DNA of 64,000 nt. It comes from Pseudomonas asgharzadehiana. GTDB lineage: Bacteria > Pseudomonadota > Gammaproteobacteria > Pseudomonadales > Pseudomonadaceae. This document shows positions 1-8,073 of the stretch, piece by piece. The translations under genes were made by a program, and so were the position numbers. The DNA lies in NCBI RefSeq assembly GCF_019139815.1, contig NZ_CP077079.1:3100001-3164000 (forward strand). The letters are read 5' to 3'. Every line of letters begins with the position of its first letter. The stretch's first letter is position 1. Below the pieces are notes generated by a model. It saw only the letters and a program-made list of their open reading frames with translations, made no database searches and was not told the origin of the DNA.

Positions 1-780
1 AACCGCGCCGCCTCGGAGATCACCCGAGGCCAGCCCGACCTGCGCGAACAATTCGACGTCGGCGCCGAGCGCGAGCCCTTGCCCGCCGCGCAATACCCGG
101 CCGCCTGGGCACGCTTGCAAGGCCCCAACCAATGGCCGCCGGCTCTGCCACAACTCAAACCCCTGGTGCTCGGCTGGCAGCAGGCGATGACGCAAATGGC
201 CCTGCGCCTGCTACGCGCGTTCGCCCAGGCCCTGTCCCTGCCGGAAAACGCCTTTGATGCGTTGTATGGCGACAAACCCAACGAACATATCAAGCTGATC
301 CGCTACCCCGGCCGTCATGCGCAGCAAAGTCGCCAGGGCGTCGGCGCGCACAAGGACTCCGGGTTCCTGGGCTTTTTGCTGCAAGACCAGCAGGCCGGTT
401 TGCAGGTGGAAGTGGAGGAGGGCCGTTGGATTGATGCGGTGCCGCGCCCCGACACGCTGGTGGTGAATATCGGCGAACTGCTTGAACTGGCCAGCAATGG
501 CTACCTGCGCGCGACCGTTCACCGCGTGGTGTCGCCGCCGGTGGGCAGCGAGCGGTTGTCGCTGGCGTTTTTCCTCGGGGCGCAACTGGACGCGGTGGTG
601 CCGGTATACCAATTGGCGCCCGAGTTGCTGCGCGATGCCCATGGCCCCGAGAGCGACCCGCGCAACCCATTGCTGCGCGATGTGGGCTGGAACTACCTCA
701 AGGGGCGCCTGCGTTCCCACCCCGATGTGGCTCAACGTTTCTACGCCGACGCCACGTTGCCCGAAGCACTGTCCGCCTGA
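1..780 (+). CDS. Isopenicillin N synthase-like Fe(II)/2-oxoglutarate dioxygenase, 3' part
   Basis: The reading frame is open from the first base, so the start lies upstream of the window. The visible 259 codons form the C-terminal part of a double-stranded beta-helix oxygenase. The iron ligands are visible as an HxD pair (His codon 349, Asp codon 355) and a distal His in TVHRV (codon 520). The Arg of the R-x-S motif (ERLSLAFF, codon 553) would bind 2-oxoglutarate. The family is mostly non-haem oxidases and hydroxylases acting on small molecules; the substrate cannot be read from sequence. It ends 14 bp before an ABC importer of the methionine type, and the same-strand spacing suggests one operon. 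A role in oxidising an imported amino acid or sulfur compound is inference from context. Confidence 0.85.
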   Translation, partial: NRAASEITRGQPDLREQFDVGAEREPLPAAQYPAAWARLQGPNQWPPALPQLKPLVLGWQQAMTQMALRLLRAFAQALSLPENAFDALYGDKPNEHIKLIRYPGRHAQQSRQGVGAHKDSGFLGFLLQDQQAGLQVEVEEGRWIDAVPRPDTLVVNIGELLELASNGYLRATVHRVVSPPVGSERLSLAFFLGAQLDAVVPVYQLAPELLRDAHGPESDPRNPLLRDVGWNYLKGRLRSHPDVAQRFYADATLPEALSA

Positions 781-794
781 TCAGGAGATCACCG

Positions 795-1589
795 ATGTTG
801 AAAACCACCACCCTTACCCTGGCGGCATTGCTGGCCTCCTTCAGCGTGTCGGCCGCCGACGCGTTGCGCGTGGCCGCTGATCCGATTCCCCATGCGCAGA
901 TCCTCGAATACGTACAAAAGCTCGACCCGAGCCTGAAGCTGAACATCATCGAGATCCCCAGCGGCGTGAATTCCAACGAGTTGCTCGCCCACGGTGATGT
1001 CGACGCCAATTACTTCCAGCACCTGCCGTACCTTCACTCCCAGGAACAGGCCCTCGGCCAGAAGTTCGCCGTGGCGGCCACGGTGCATATCGAGCCGTTG
1101 GGTATTTATTCGCGTCGGCACACCCGCTTCGCTCAAGTGCCGGACAAGGGCACTGTCGCCGTCCCGAATAACGTCACCAACCTCAGCCGCGCGCTGTACC
1201 TGTTGCAAGCCAACGGTTTGATCAAACTCAAACCCGGCTTCAACGACGCCGCCAAGGAACAGGCCACGCCCAAGGACATCGCCGAAAACCCCAGGCACCT
1301 GAAGATTCTGGAAATTGAATCGCCGCAAATTCCCCGGGCCTTGGACGATGTGGACCTTGCGGTGATCAACGGCAACTTCGCCCTGGAAGCCGGGCTCGAA
1401 CCGGCCAAGGATGCGTTGGGCCTGGAGCAGGCCAAGGGCAACCCGTATGCGAATATCCTCGTCACAACCCCCAAGCTGGCGGATGACCCGCGTATTCGGC
1501 AGTTGGCCAAGGACTTGCGCTCACCGGAACTGGCCAAGTTCATCAGTGAGAAATACGCCGGCTCTGTGATCCCGGTGGCGGTCGAATGA
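795..1589 (+). CDS. metQ: MetQ/NlpA-family ABC transporter substrate-binding protein
   Basis: A 264-residue periplasmic binding protein of the NlpA/MetQ family, recognised by the early [10 protein letters not shown] segment, the [20 protein letters not shown] stretch and the late [10 protein letters not shown] motif. It would deliver D/L-methionine or a related compound to the permease. An AGGAG ribosome-binding site (783-787) precedes the ATG. The N-terminus is a signal peptide ending near VSAADA. Unlike typical MetQ lipoproteins it has no lipobox cysteine, so it is probably soluble in the periplasm. The stop codon overlaps the ATP-binding gene by 4 bp (ATGA). Ligand identity is not certain; the oxygenase upstream and the short ATPase suggest it may not be a housekeeping methionine system. 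Confidence 0.87.
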   Translation: MLKTTTLTLAALLASFSVSAADALRVAADPIPHAQILEYVQKLDPSLKLNIIEIPSGVNSNELLAHGDVDANYFQHLPYLHSQEQALGQKFAVAATVHIEPLGIYSRRHTRFAQVPDKGTVAVPNNVTNLSRALYLLQANGLIKLKPGFNDAAKEQATPKDIAENPRHLKILEIESPQIPRALDDVDLAVINGNFALEAGLEPAKDALGLEQAKGNPYANILVTTPKLADDPRIRQLAKDLRSPELAKFISEKYAGSVIPVAVE

Positions 1590-2332
1590 TCGTTGTCGAG
1601 GGCGTCAGCAAAACCTACGCAAACGGCCAGCCGGCGGCATTGGATAACGTGTCGTTGCAGATCGCCGATGGGGCGATCTTCGGCATTGTCGGGCGCAGCG
1701 GCGCGGGTAAAAGTACCTTGCTGCGCTGCTTGAACCTGCTGGAGCGACCGACGTCCGGGCGTATCCTGCTGGATGGCCAGGACCTGACCCGGCTGAACGA
1801 CAAACAGCTGCGCCAGCACCGCCAGCGTATCGGCATGATCTTCCAGGGTTTCAACCTGCTGCATTCGCGCAATGTGGCGGATAACGTGGCGGTGCCGCTG
1901 GAGATCGCCAATGTGCCCAAGGCCGAGCGCGCGGCGCGGGTGTCGCAGTTGTTGGCACTGGTGGGGCTCAGCGACAAGGCCCAGGCGTTTCCCTCGCAGT
2001 TATCGGGCGGGCAGAAACAGCGCGTAGGCATCGCCCGCGCCTTGGCCGCGCGGCCCGCGTACCTGCTGTCGGATGAAGCCACCAGCGCGCTGGACCCGGA
2101 GACGACGGCGTCGATCCTTGAACTGCTGCGCGACATCAATCGGCAACTGGGCGTGACCATCGTGTTGATCACCCACGAGCTGGAGGTGGTCAAGGCGATC
2201 TGCGACAGCGCGGTGTCCCTGGCCGACGGCCGCGTAGTGGAAAGCGGCACGTTGCTGCAACTGCAGAGCGACCCGTCGTCGCGCCTGGGCCGTTCGCTGG
2301 GCCACAGCCTGCACGTGGTGAGGGCCGTATGA
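1586..2332 (+). CDS. metN: MetN-like ABC transporter ATP-binding protein lacking the NIL regulatory domain
   Basis: A 248-residue ABC ATPase with Walker A GRSGAGKS (about residues 38-45), signature [16 protein letters not shown], Walker [13 protein letters not shown] and a switch histidine (LITHE). Sequence and neighbours match MetN, the ATPase of the methionine importer. Classical MetN is about 340 residues and carries a C-terminal NIL/ACT-like domain that binds methionine and inhibits transport. This protein stops about 90 residues short of that, with no frameshift visible because the gene overlaps metI cleanly (ATGA at 2329-2332). It should therefore lack transinhibition by methionine; that consequence is inferred from the family. 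Confidence 0.9.
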   Translation: MIVVEGVSKTYANGQPAALDNVSLQIADGAIFGIVGRSGAGKSTLLRCLNLLERPTSGRILLDGQDLTRLNDKQLRQHRQRIGMIFQGFNLLHSRNVADNVAVPLEIANVPKAERAARVSQLLALVGLSDKAQAFPSQLSGGQKQRVGIARALAARPAYLLSDEATSALDPETTASILELLRDINRQLGVTIVLITHELEVVKAICDSAVSLADGRVVESGTLLQLQSDPSSRLGRSLGHSLHVVRAV

Positions 2333-2994
2333 AGACCGATTGGAACGACATCCTGCAATTGCTGCTCAACGCCACCGGCGAAACCTTATACATGGTGCTG
2401 CTGGCCGGGCTCTTCACCTTGCTGATCGGCCTGCCCCTGGGCGTGCTGCTGTTTATCAGTCGACGCGATGGCTTATTGCCGCTGCCCCGCCTCAATCGGG
2501 CGGTGGGCGCGGTGATCAACCTGGGGCGTTCATTGCCCTTTGTGGTGCTGTTGATCGCACTGATCCCGCTGACCCGCTTGATCGTCGGCACCACCCTGGG
2601 CAGCACCGCCGCCGTGGTGCCGATCACCATCGGCGCCTTTCCGTTCTTTGCGCGAATTGTCGAAACCGCGCTGGACGAAGTGGACAAGGGCCGCATCGAA
2701 GCTATCGTGGCCATGGGCGGGGATATCCGCCATGTGATTCTCAAGGTGTTGTTGCCCGAGGCCTTGCCGGCGCTGGTCGCCGGGGTGACCTTGACCCTGG
2801 TGATGCTGATCGGTTTTTCATCCATGGCCGGGGTGATCGGCGGCGGTGGGCTGGGTGACCTGGCGATTCGCTATGGTTACCAGCGCTTCAATAACCAGAT
2901 CATGGTGGTCACGGTGATCGTGCTGGTGCTGCTGGTGCAAGGCGTGCAAAGCCTGGGCGATCGTTGTGTGCATTCATTGGCCCATCGACGCTGA
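2329..2994 (+). CDS. metI: MetI-like ABC transporter permease
   Basis: A 221-residue integral membrane permease of the binding-protein-dependent type. The EAA loop that docks on the ATPase is visible as [27 protein letters not shown], about residues 123-149. Several hydrophobic membrane segments flank it. It starts inside the stop region of the ATPase gene and is the last gene of the importer operon. Its 3' end overlaps the convergent MocR gene by 21 bp, so there is no room for an independent terminator. Confidence 0.9.
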   Translation: MKTDWNDILQLLLNATGETLYMVLLAGLFTLLIGLPLGVLLFISRRDGLLPLPRLNRAVGAVINLGRSLPFVVLLIALIPLTRLIVGTTLGSTAAVVPITIGAFPFFARIVETALDEVDKGRIEAIVAMGGDIRHVILKVLLPEALPALVAGVTLTLVMLIGFSSMAGVIGGGGLGDLAIRYGYQRFNNQIMVVTVIVLVLLVQGVQSLGDRCVHSLAHRR

Positions 2995-4407
2995 GCAGCC
3001 CGCGAGGCGGGTGGCCTTGAGCAGCGCTTCAAACACTTGCTGCACCCGTGGCTCATCACTATGGGCCACATTGAAACGCATCGAATCGCGATGGGCCGTG
3101 TCGTAGCCGAAGAGCGCACCCGGCGCCAGGACCATGCCGCGTTTCAACGCCTCCTGGGCCAGCCACTCGCCGTCCACCCCCGGCGGCAGGCGCGCCCAGA
3201 TAAACATCCCGCCTTCGTAGGCCATCGGCAGTTCGCAGCCACAGCGCCTGAGCCATTGTTCGACGCGCCCGCCAGCCTCCATCAAACGCTGGACCATGCG
3301 CTTGCGATGCCTGGCGTAGCTGCCTTCGCTGAGCATGCGATACACAATGTGCTCGAACAGCTCCGAGGTCACGCCGCCGCTCATCAACTTCATGTTGGTG
3401 AGGTTGGCCGCCAACTGTGGCGCGGCCACCACGTAGCTGACGCGGGTGTTGGCGCTGAGGATCTTGGAGAAACCCGACAGGTAGGTGACGTGGTCCAGGC
3501 CGGCGATGGCGGCCAGGCGTGGCGGTGGGTTGGGGTGCAGGTCGCCGTAGAGGTCATCCTCGACGATATGGCAGTGGTACTGCTGGGTCAGTTGCAACAG
3601 GCGAAACGCCTGGCTGGGGCTGAAGGAATGGCCCGTGGGGTTTTGCAGCACGCTGGTGGTCAGGTACAGGCCGGGGCGGTGCTCGGCCAGCAGGTGTTCA
3701 AGCGCGGCGAAGTCCAAGCCGTCGGGACGGCGCTGAATGCTCACCACCTTGACGCCATGCAAGGCCAGGTTGGCGTGGAAGTTGAAATAGCACGGCGCGT
3801 CCAGCAGTACCGTGTCGCCGGGCCTTACGAGCAGACGCATCAGCATGTCCAGGCCCTGCACGGTGTTGGGGGTGGTGATGACCTGTTCCACCGGCACCGA
3901 CAAGCCTTCGCCATGCAGCTTCTGTTGCAGGGCCTGGCGCAATGGCAGGAAGCCCGCCGGCGTGCCCAGCCCGGCGATGCGCAGCGACGGCGCGCGCACC
4001 ACGCTGCGCATCGCCTGGCGCAGGGGCTCGGCGTCCAGCCATGCTTCCGGCAGATGGCCGCCGCCGGGGCGCAGGTCGCCATCGGCGGTGGCCAGTGGTC
4101 GGCGCAATACGCTGAGCAGGTCCTGGGGCAGCAGGTCGACCCACGCCACCGACGCCGGACGTGGGCTGTCCATCGTCACAAAGTGACCACGGCCCTGGCT
4201 TGAGGTGAGCAGGTTGCGCCCGCGCAGGCGGTCCAGCGCTTCGTTGAGGGTGAACTTGCTGACGCCCAGGGTCTGGGCCAGTTCACGCACCGAGGGCAAC
4301 TTGCTGCCGGGTGCCCATTCGCCGTGCTCGATGGCCTGGCTGAACGCTTCGACGATCTGCTGCACCTTCGGCGTGCCTTCCACGAAGGCAATAGCGGATA
4401 CAAACAT
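2974..4407 (-). CDS. MocR-type (GntR/aminotransferase fusion) transcriptional regulator
   Basis: A 477-residue fusion: an N-terminal GntR winged helix-turn-helix (about residues 10-75, with GSKLPSVRELAQTLGVSK) and a fold-type I aminotransferase-like domain (about 110-465) that binds pyridoxal phosphate; the expected lysine lies in YLSGFSKILSANTR. MocR proteins sense amino-acid or vitamin ligands and usually control a neighbouring gene. Here the divergent neighbour is a LysE-type exporter starting 125 bp away, so control of that exporter is the simplest inference. The 3' end overlaps metI convergently. Confidence 0.92.
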   Translation of the reverse strand: MFVSAIAFVEGTPKVQQIVEAFSQAIEHGEWAPGSKLPSVRELAQTLGVSKFTLNEALDRLRGRNLLTSSQGRGHFVTMDSPRPASVAWVDLLPQDLLSVLRRPLATADGDLRPGGGHLPEAWLDAEPLRQAMRSVVRAPSLRIAGLGTPAGFLPLRQALQQKLHGEGLSVPVEQVITTPNTVQGLDMLMRLLVRPGDTVLLDAPCYFNFHANLALHGVKVVSIQRRPDGLDFAALEHLLAEHRPGLYLTTSVLQNPTGHSFSPSQAFRLLQLTQQYHCHIVEDDLYGDLHPNPPPRLAAIAGLDHVTYLSGFSKILSANTRVSYVVAAPQLAANLTNMKLMSGGVTSELFEHIVYRMLSEGSYARHRKRMVQRLMEAGGRVEQWLRRCGCELPMAYEGGMFIWARLPPGVDGEWLAQEALKRGMVLAPGALFGYDTAHRDSMRFNVAHSDEPRVQQVFEALLKATRLAGCSASMGQ

Positions 4408-4425
4408 AAATCTTCCTTGTGTTTG

Positions 4426-4441
4426 CCGGTGCTTTTACCGG
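4426..4441. promoter_or_regulatory. Inverted repeat in the MocR/LysE divergent promoter region
   Basis: CCGGT and ACCGG are separated by 6 bp. The repeat lies 18 bp upstream of the MocR start codon and about 90 bp upstream of lysE, a suitable place for an operator shared by the two divergent genes. MocR sites are often direct repeats, so this assignment is tentative. Confidence 0.3.
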
Positions 4442-4531
4442 TGAAGTATGGCCGGATTAGGCATTACTTTACCTGCCTTGCGCAATGCTGCTTGCCTAGA
4501 CTGCACGCTCCGTTTCCCTAGGTCACAGGCC

Positions 4532-5164
4532 ATGACAAGTGCGTTAACGCTGTCTTCGTTTCTCTATTTCCTGCTGTTTTGCGCCACCATGACCTTCAGC
4601 CCCGGCCCCATGACCCTGTTGCTGTTGAGCCTGGGTTTGAAGGACGGCCTGCGCAGGTCGATCCCGGCGCAGATCGGCGCCAGTGTGTCGTACCTGATTT
4701 CAATCCTGATCTTTGCCGTGGGCTTCTCGGAATTGATCAAGGGTAACGTCGCCATCGCCCAGGGCATCCAGTTCGTCGGCGTGGCCTACATTCTGTACCT
4801 GGCCTACAAACAGTGGACCAGCAGCGGTGTGTCGATCGACCAGGGCGCTGCCGCACAGGGTTCGCGCAGCCTGTTCGGCAAGGGCTTGTTGACCGGGTTT
4901 TCCAACCCCAAGGCCCTCATCATGTTCAGTGCCGTGTTCCCGCAGTTCGCCGGGGCAGGGGAGCAGAGTTCGGCGGCCGACATCGCCATCCTCGGGGCGA
5001 CCTTTCTGCTGCTGCAATTCGCCAGTGGGTGCCTGTATTGCTATTTCGGCCAGCGCATCAAGCATGTGCTGGAAACCCCCAGGCGCCGGGTGCTGTTGCA
5101 GCGGATCGCGGCCGTGTTGCTGTTGGGGGTGGCGTTGATGCTGGCGCGCGGGTTTTCCCACTGA
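4532..5164 (+). CDS. LysE/RhtB-family amino-acid exporter
   Basis: A 210-residue inner-membrane exporter of the LysE/RhtB superfamily, starting at MTSALTLSSF. The family hallmark FSPGPMTLLLLSLGLKDG is at about residues 22-39, and GLLTGFSNPKALIMF is the conserved mid-protein motif. Family members expel amino acids or their analogues. A longer upstream in-frame start exists at 4448, but the added residues are not family-like and this ATG gives the normal length. Divergent from a MocR regulator that probably controls it. The exported substrate is unknown. Confidence 0.88.
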   Translation: MTSALTLSSFLYFLLFCATMTFSPGPMTLLLLSLGLKDGLRRSIPAQIGASVSYLISILIFAVGFSELIKGNVAIAQGIQFVGVAYILYLAYKQWTSSGVSIDQGAAAQGSRSLFGKGLLTGFSNPKALIMFSAVFPQFAGAGEQSSAADIAILGATFLLLQFASGCLYCYFGQRIKHVLETPRRRVLLQRIAAVLLLGVALMLARGFSH

Positions 5165-5253
5165 GTGTTTTGGACGAAGGGCGCACGAGCGATGGTGGCG
5201 ATATGCCCGTATGCTGATAGACTCCGAGTATTCTTCCTGGATGACACCCCACC

Positions 5254-6312
5254 ATGCCAGCCAACGGAGGAAAAGGACTTCCGCTCGCTTTGCGCCTCTA
5301 CAAATCCCGCTCCCTGGGGCTGACGCTCGGTTTTGTGTGCGTAGTATTTGGCATGTACCCGCTCAATCCTCCCATGTGGGTCTGGGCGTGGATGGTGATC
5401 AACGCCTTTGCCTGGCCTCATCTGGCCTTCCAGCTGTCTTTGCGCACCACCCAGGCACTGCGCAGTGAGCGCCGCAACCTGTTGTTCGATTCGTTTTGCG
5501 GCGGGTTCTGGGTGGGCGCGATGCATTTCAACCCGCTGCCGAGTGTCACCACCTTGTCGATGATGACCATGAACAATGTCGCCATCGGTGGGCCGCGCTT
5601 CATGTTCGCCGGCTTAATGGCGCAGACCCTGGGCATCGGCACGGCGCTGCTGATCTTCGCTCCGGCGTTCATGGCCTTGACCACACAGGCGCAGTTGTAT
5701 GCCTGCTTGCCGATTCTAATGCTGTACCCGTTGGCGCTCGGCTGGATCTGCTATCGCCAGGCCGTGACCCTGGCGCGCCATAAACGCGAATTGCTGGCCC
5801 TGAGCCGCACCGACAGTTTGTCTGGCCTGCTCAACCATGGCGCGTGGAAAGATCACCTGGAAATTGAATTCCAACGCTGCCGTCGCGATCATCAGGGCGC
5901 GACGATTGCGCTGATCGACATCGACCATTTCAAGCTGATCAACGACACCTACGGCCACGTCACCGGCGACATCGTGCTGCGTCAACTGGGCAAAATACTT
6001 CGCCAGAACCTGCGCGTCACGGACCTGGCCGGGCGCTACGGCGGCGATGAGTTTTGTGTGATCCTGCCGGGCATGCCGCTCAACCACGCCACCGACGTGA
6101 TGGAGGCGTTGCGCGATCGCTTCAACGCGTTGGCCTATGCCCAGGACCCGGCCTTGCGCGCCAGTTTGAGCATCGGCCTGGCGCCTTATCAACCCGGGCA
6201 CGCCGATTCCACCGGTTGGCTCAACGACGCCGACCTGGCCTTGTATGAAGCCAAAAGCAGCGGGCGCAACCGCGTCAACGCGGTGCAGGGGGCTTGGTTG
6301 CGGTCTGTCTAG
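5254..6312 (+). CDS. Diguanylate cyclase with N-terminal MASE2 membrane domain
   Basis: A 352-residue protein with a MASE2-type membrane sensor (about residues 15-165, several hydrophobic helices) followed by a GGDEF domain. The active-site GGDEF is intact at residues 263-267, and an RxxD product-inhibition site (RVTD, 254-257) sits five residues before it. It should therefore be an active, feedback-inhibited cyclase making cyclic di-GMP from two GTP. The architecture matches E. coli DgcC (AdrA/YaiC), which drives cellulose synthesis; the target here is unknown. The Shine-Dalgarno signal before the ATG is weak, so the start is less secure than the domain call. Confidence 0.9.
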   Translation: MPANGGKGLPLALRLYKSRSLGLTLGFVCVVFGMYPLNPPMWVWAWMVINAFAWPHLAFQLSLRTTQALRSERRNLLFDSFCGGFWVGAMHFNPLPSVTTLSMMTMNNVAIGGPRFMFAGLMAQTLGIGTALLIFAPAFMALTTQAQLYACLPILMLYPLALGWICYRQAVTLARHKRELLALSRTDSLSGLLNHGAWKDHLEIEFQRCRRDHQGATIALIDIDHFKLINDTYGHVTGDIVLRQLGKILRQNLRVTDLAGRYGGDEFCVILPGMPLNHATDVMEALRDRFNALAYAQDPALRASLSIGLAPYQPGHADSTGWLNDADLALYEAKSSGRNRVNAVQGAWLRSV

Positions 6313-6356
6313 TGGGGTAGGGTGTGGCGGCCCCTACACCAAACAAGGATCGGTTT

Positions 6357-7586
6357 ATGCGCTTCATCTTCCCGCGTACCCTTCTGGCCGCCACCCTGGC
6401 CTTGCCCTTCGCACTCCCGGCCTACAGCGCCGAACCCCACAAGCAGATCCAGGCGCACGCCGAGCAGTACAAGGCCGAGGCGTTGAAACTGCTGGAACGC
6501 CTGGTGAATATCGATTCGGGCTCCGGCTACGGGCCGGGCCTGACCCAGGTCAGCGACATCGCCGTAGATGAGTTGAAGCAGTTGGGCTTCAGTATCGAAC
6601 GCGTGCCGGACGCCGCCGCCAACAGCAACCATGTGATCGCCACCCTCAAGGGCACCGGCAAGGCCAGAATCCTGTTGATGGCGCACATGGACACGGTATT
6701 CAAGGAAGGCTCCGCCGCCGAGCGCCCGTTCCATATCAAGGACGGCCGCGCCTACGGCCCGGGCGTGATGGATGACAAGGGCGGCATCGTTGCCGGCATC
6801 TATGCGCTCAAAGTCCTGAAAAGCCAGGGTTTCACAGACTACGCACAGATCACCTTCCTGCTCGACGCCAGCGAAGAAACCGGCTCCGACATCGCCTCCG
6901 AACTGATCCGCAACACCGCCAAGGCTCACGACGTGACCCTGAACCTCGAACCCGGCCGCCCGGCCGACGGCCTGGTGGTGTGGCGCAAAGGCAGCGCCAC
7001 CGCAGTGGTCGACGTCAAAGGCAAAGCCGCCCACGCCGGCGTCGCCCCGGAACTGGGGCGCAACGCCGCCATGGAAGCCGCGCACCAGATCCTGCAATTG
7101 GGCAAGTTGGGCGATGAAGAGAAGAAAACCACCATCAACTTCACCGTGATCAAAGCCGGCGACCGCACCAACGTGATTCCTGACCAAGCCACGGCCAAGG
7201 CGGATGTGCGCGCGGCATTGCCGGAAGAGTTTGATCGCATCGAAAAAGACCTGGTGCGCGTGTCAGCGAACAAACTGATCCCGGACACCGAAGTGACCAC
7301 CAGCCTCAAGCGCGGCCTGCCACCGATGCCGCAAACGCCCGAGTCGGACAAGTTGGTGGCGATCGCCCAGGGGATTTATGGGGAGTTGGGTAAGACGTTG
7401 ACCATTGAAGGCAGCGGTGGCGCGGCGGACGCGAGCTTGTCGGCCGGGGTGGGAACGCCGACGTTGGATGGGTTTGGGATTGTGGGCGGGAATATTCATA
7501 CGCCCGAAGAGTATGCGGAGGTGGAGAGCGTGGTGCCGCGGGTTTACCTGCTTAGCCGGATGATTATGGAGCTTTCGACGCGGTGA
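6357..7586 (+). CDS. Secreted M20 metallopeptidase, carboxypeptidase G2-like
   Basis: A 409-residue zinc peptidase of family M20 resembling glutamate carboxypeptidase (CPG2). A signal peptide (ending near PAYSA) directs it to the periplasm. Metal and catalytic motifs are visible: LMAHMDTVF (first His and catalytic Asp), GPGVMDDKGG (bridging Asp) and DASEETGS (general-base Glu with metal-binding Glu). CPG2 removes C-terminal glutamate from folate-like compounds; exact substrate here is inferred only at family level. The ATG at 6357 is preferred over the upstream frame opening because AAGGA (6345-6349) precedes it and the signal peptide then begins correctly. Confidence 0.9.
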   Translation: MRFIFPRTLLAATLALPFALPAYSAEPHKQIQAHAEQYKAEALKLLERLVNIDSGSGYGPGLTQVSDIAVDELKQLGFSIERVPDAAANSNHVIATLKGTGKARILLMAHMDTVFKEGSAAERPFHIKDGRAYGPGVMDDKGGIVAGIYALKVLKSQGFTDYAQITFLLDASEETGSDIASELIRNTAKAHDVTLNLEPGRPADGLVVWRKGSATAVVDVKGKAAHAGVAPELGRNAAMEAAHQILQLGKLGDEEKKTTINFTVIKAGDRTNVIPDQATAKADVRAALPEEFDRIEKDLVRVSANKLIPDTEVTTSLKRGLPPMPQTPESDKLVAIAQGIYGELGKTLTIEGSGGAADASLSAGVGTPTLDGFGIVGGNIHTPEEYAEVESVVPRVYLLSRMIMELSTR

Positions 7587-7601
7587 TTCGAAATCAGGCC
7601 G

Positions 7602-7623
7602 GGCTCACGCTGATGAGTGAGCC
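7602..7623 (+). terminator. Possible terminator of the M20 peptidase gene
   Basis: GGCTCAC and GTGAGCC can pair across an 8-base loop, followed by TTTGTGG, 15 bp after the stop codon. The T-tract is short, so termination is plausible rather than certain. Confidence 0.4.
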
Positions 7624-7648
7624 TTTGTGGTGAGCAGGCTTGCCCTGC

Positions 7649-7666
7649 GCGAGCAAGCTCGCTCGC
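7649..7666. repeat. REP-like palindrome
   Basis: GCGAGC and GCTCGC flank AAGCTC, the core of a repetitive extragenic palindrome common in Pseudomonas genomes. It lies between the convergent M20 gene and the Rhs immunity gene. Only one arm pair is visible. Confidence 0.5.
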
Positions 7667-7686
7667 CATAGGGGCAGATGGAGATG

Positions 7687-8073
7687 CTAGTCTTGAATTG
7701 ATTCGGACCATCGCTGGCAGAACTCATGTTGCTTCTTTATGTCGTTAGTGAGGTCACGTTCCTCGTAAGCAAAAATATGCACAAACTCACCGTCTGGATT
7801 TCCCATAGTAAGCTCGTAGGCGACAAGCCCATTCGACATATGTGAGGACATTCCAGATGGGTGAACATTCATTTTTGCGCCCTTGCATAAAAAACTGATC
7901 TCTTTCAACTCCGCTCTCATTAAACCAAAGCTGTTGAACAGGTCTAGTGCTGTGTAGGTTTTCCGTAACCCATTGTTAAGCAACAGAGTAAGAGTTGGTT
8001 TTCCTCCCTCATATTCGAGCAATGCGCTTTCACGTACACCGTTGTTGATGATGATTATTTCGCGTGTCTTCAT
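7687..8073 (-). CDS. Candidate immunity protein for the Rhs toxin
   Basis: A 128-residue protein of no family I recognise, with no signal peptide or membrane segment, so probably cytoplasmic. Its start codon overlaps the stop of the Rhs gene (ATGA, 8070-8073). Immediate downstream overlap with the toxin tip is the classic position of a polymorphic-toxin immunity gene. The sequence is clearly more AT-rich than the Rhs core, as is the toxin tip, as expected if the two travel together. Function as an inhibitor of the ADP-ribosyltransferase tip is inferred from position only. Confidence 0.75.
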   Translation of the reverse strand: MKTREIIIINNGVRESALLEYEGGKPTLTLLLNNGLRKTYTALDLFNSFGLMRAELKEISFLCKGAKMNVHPSGMSSHMSNGLVAYELTMGNPDGEFVHIFAYEERDLTNDIKKQHEFCQRWSESIQD

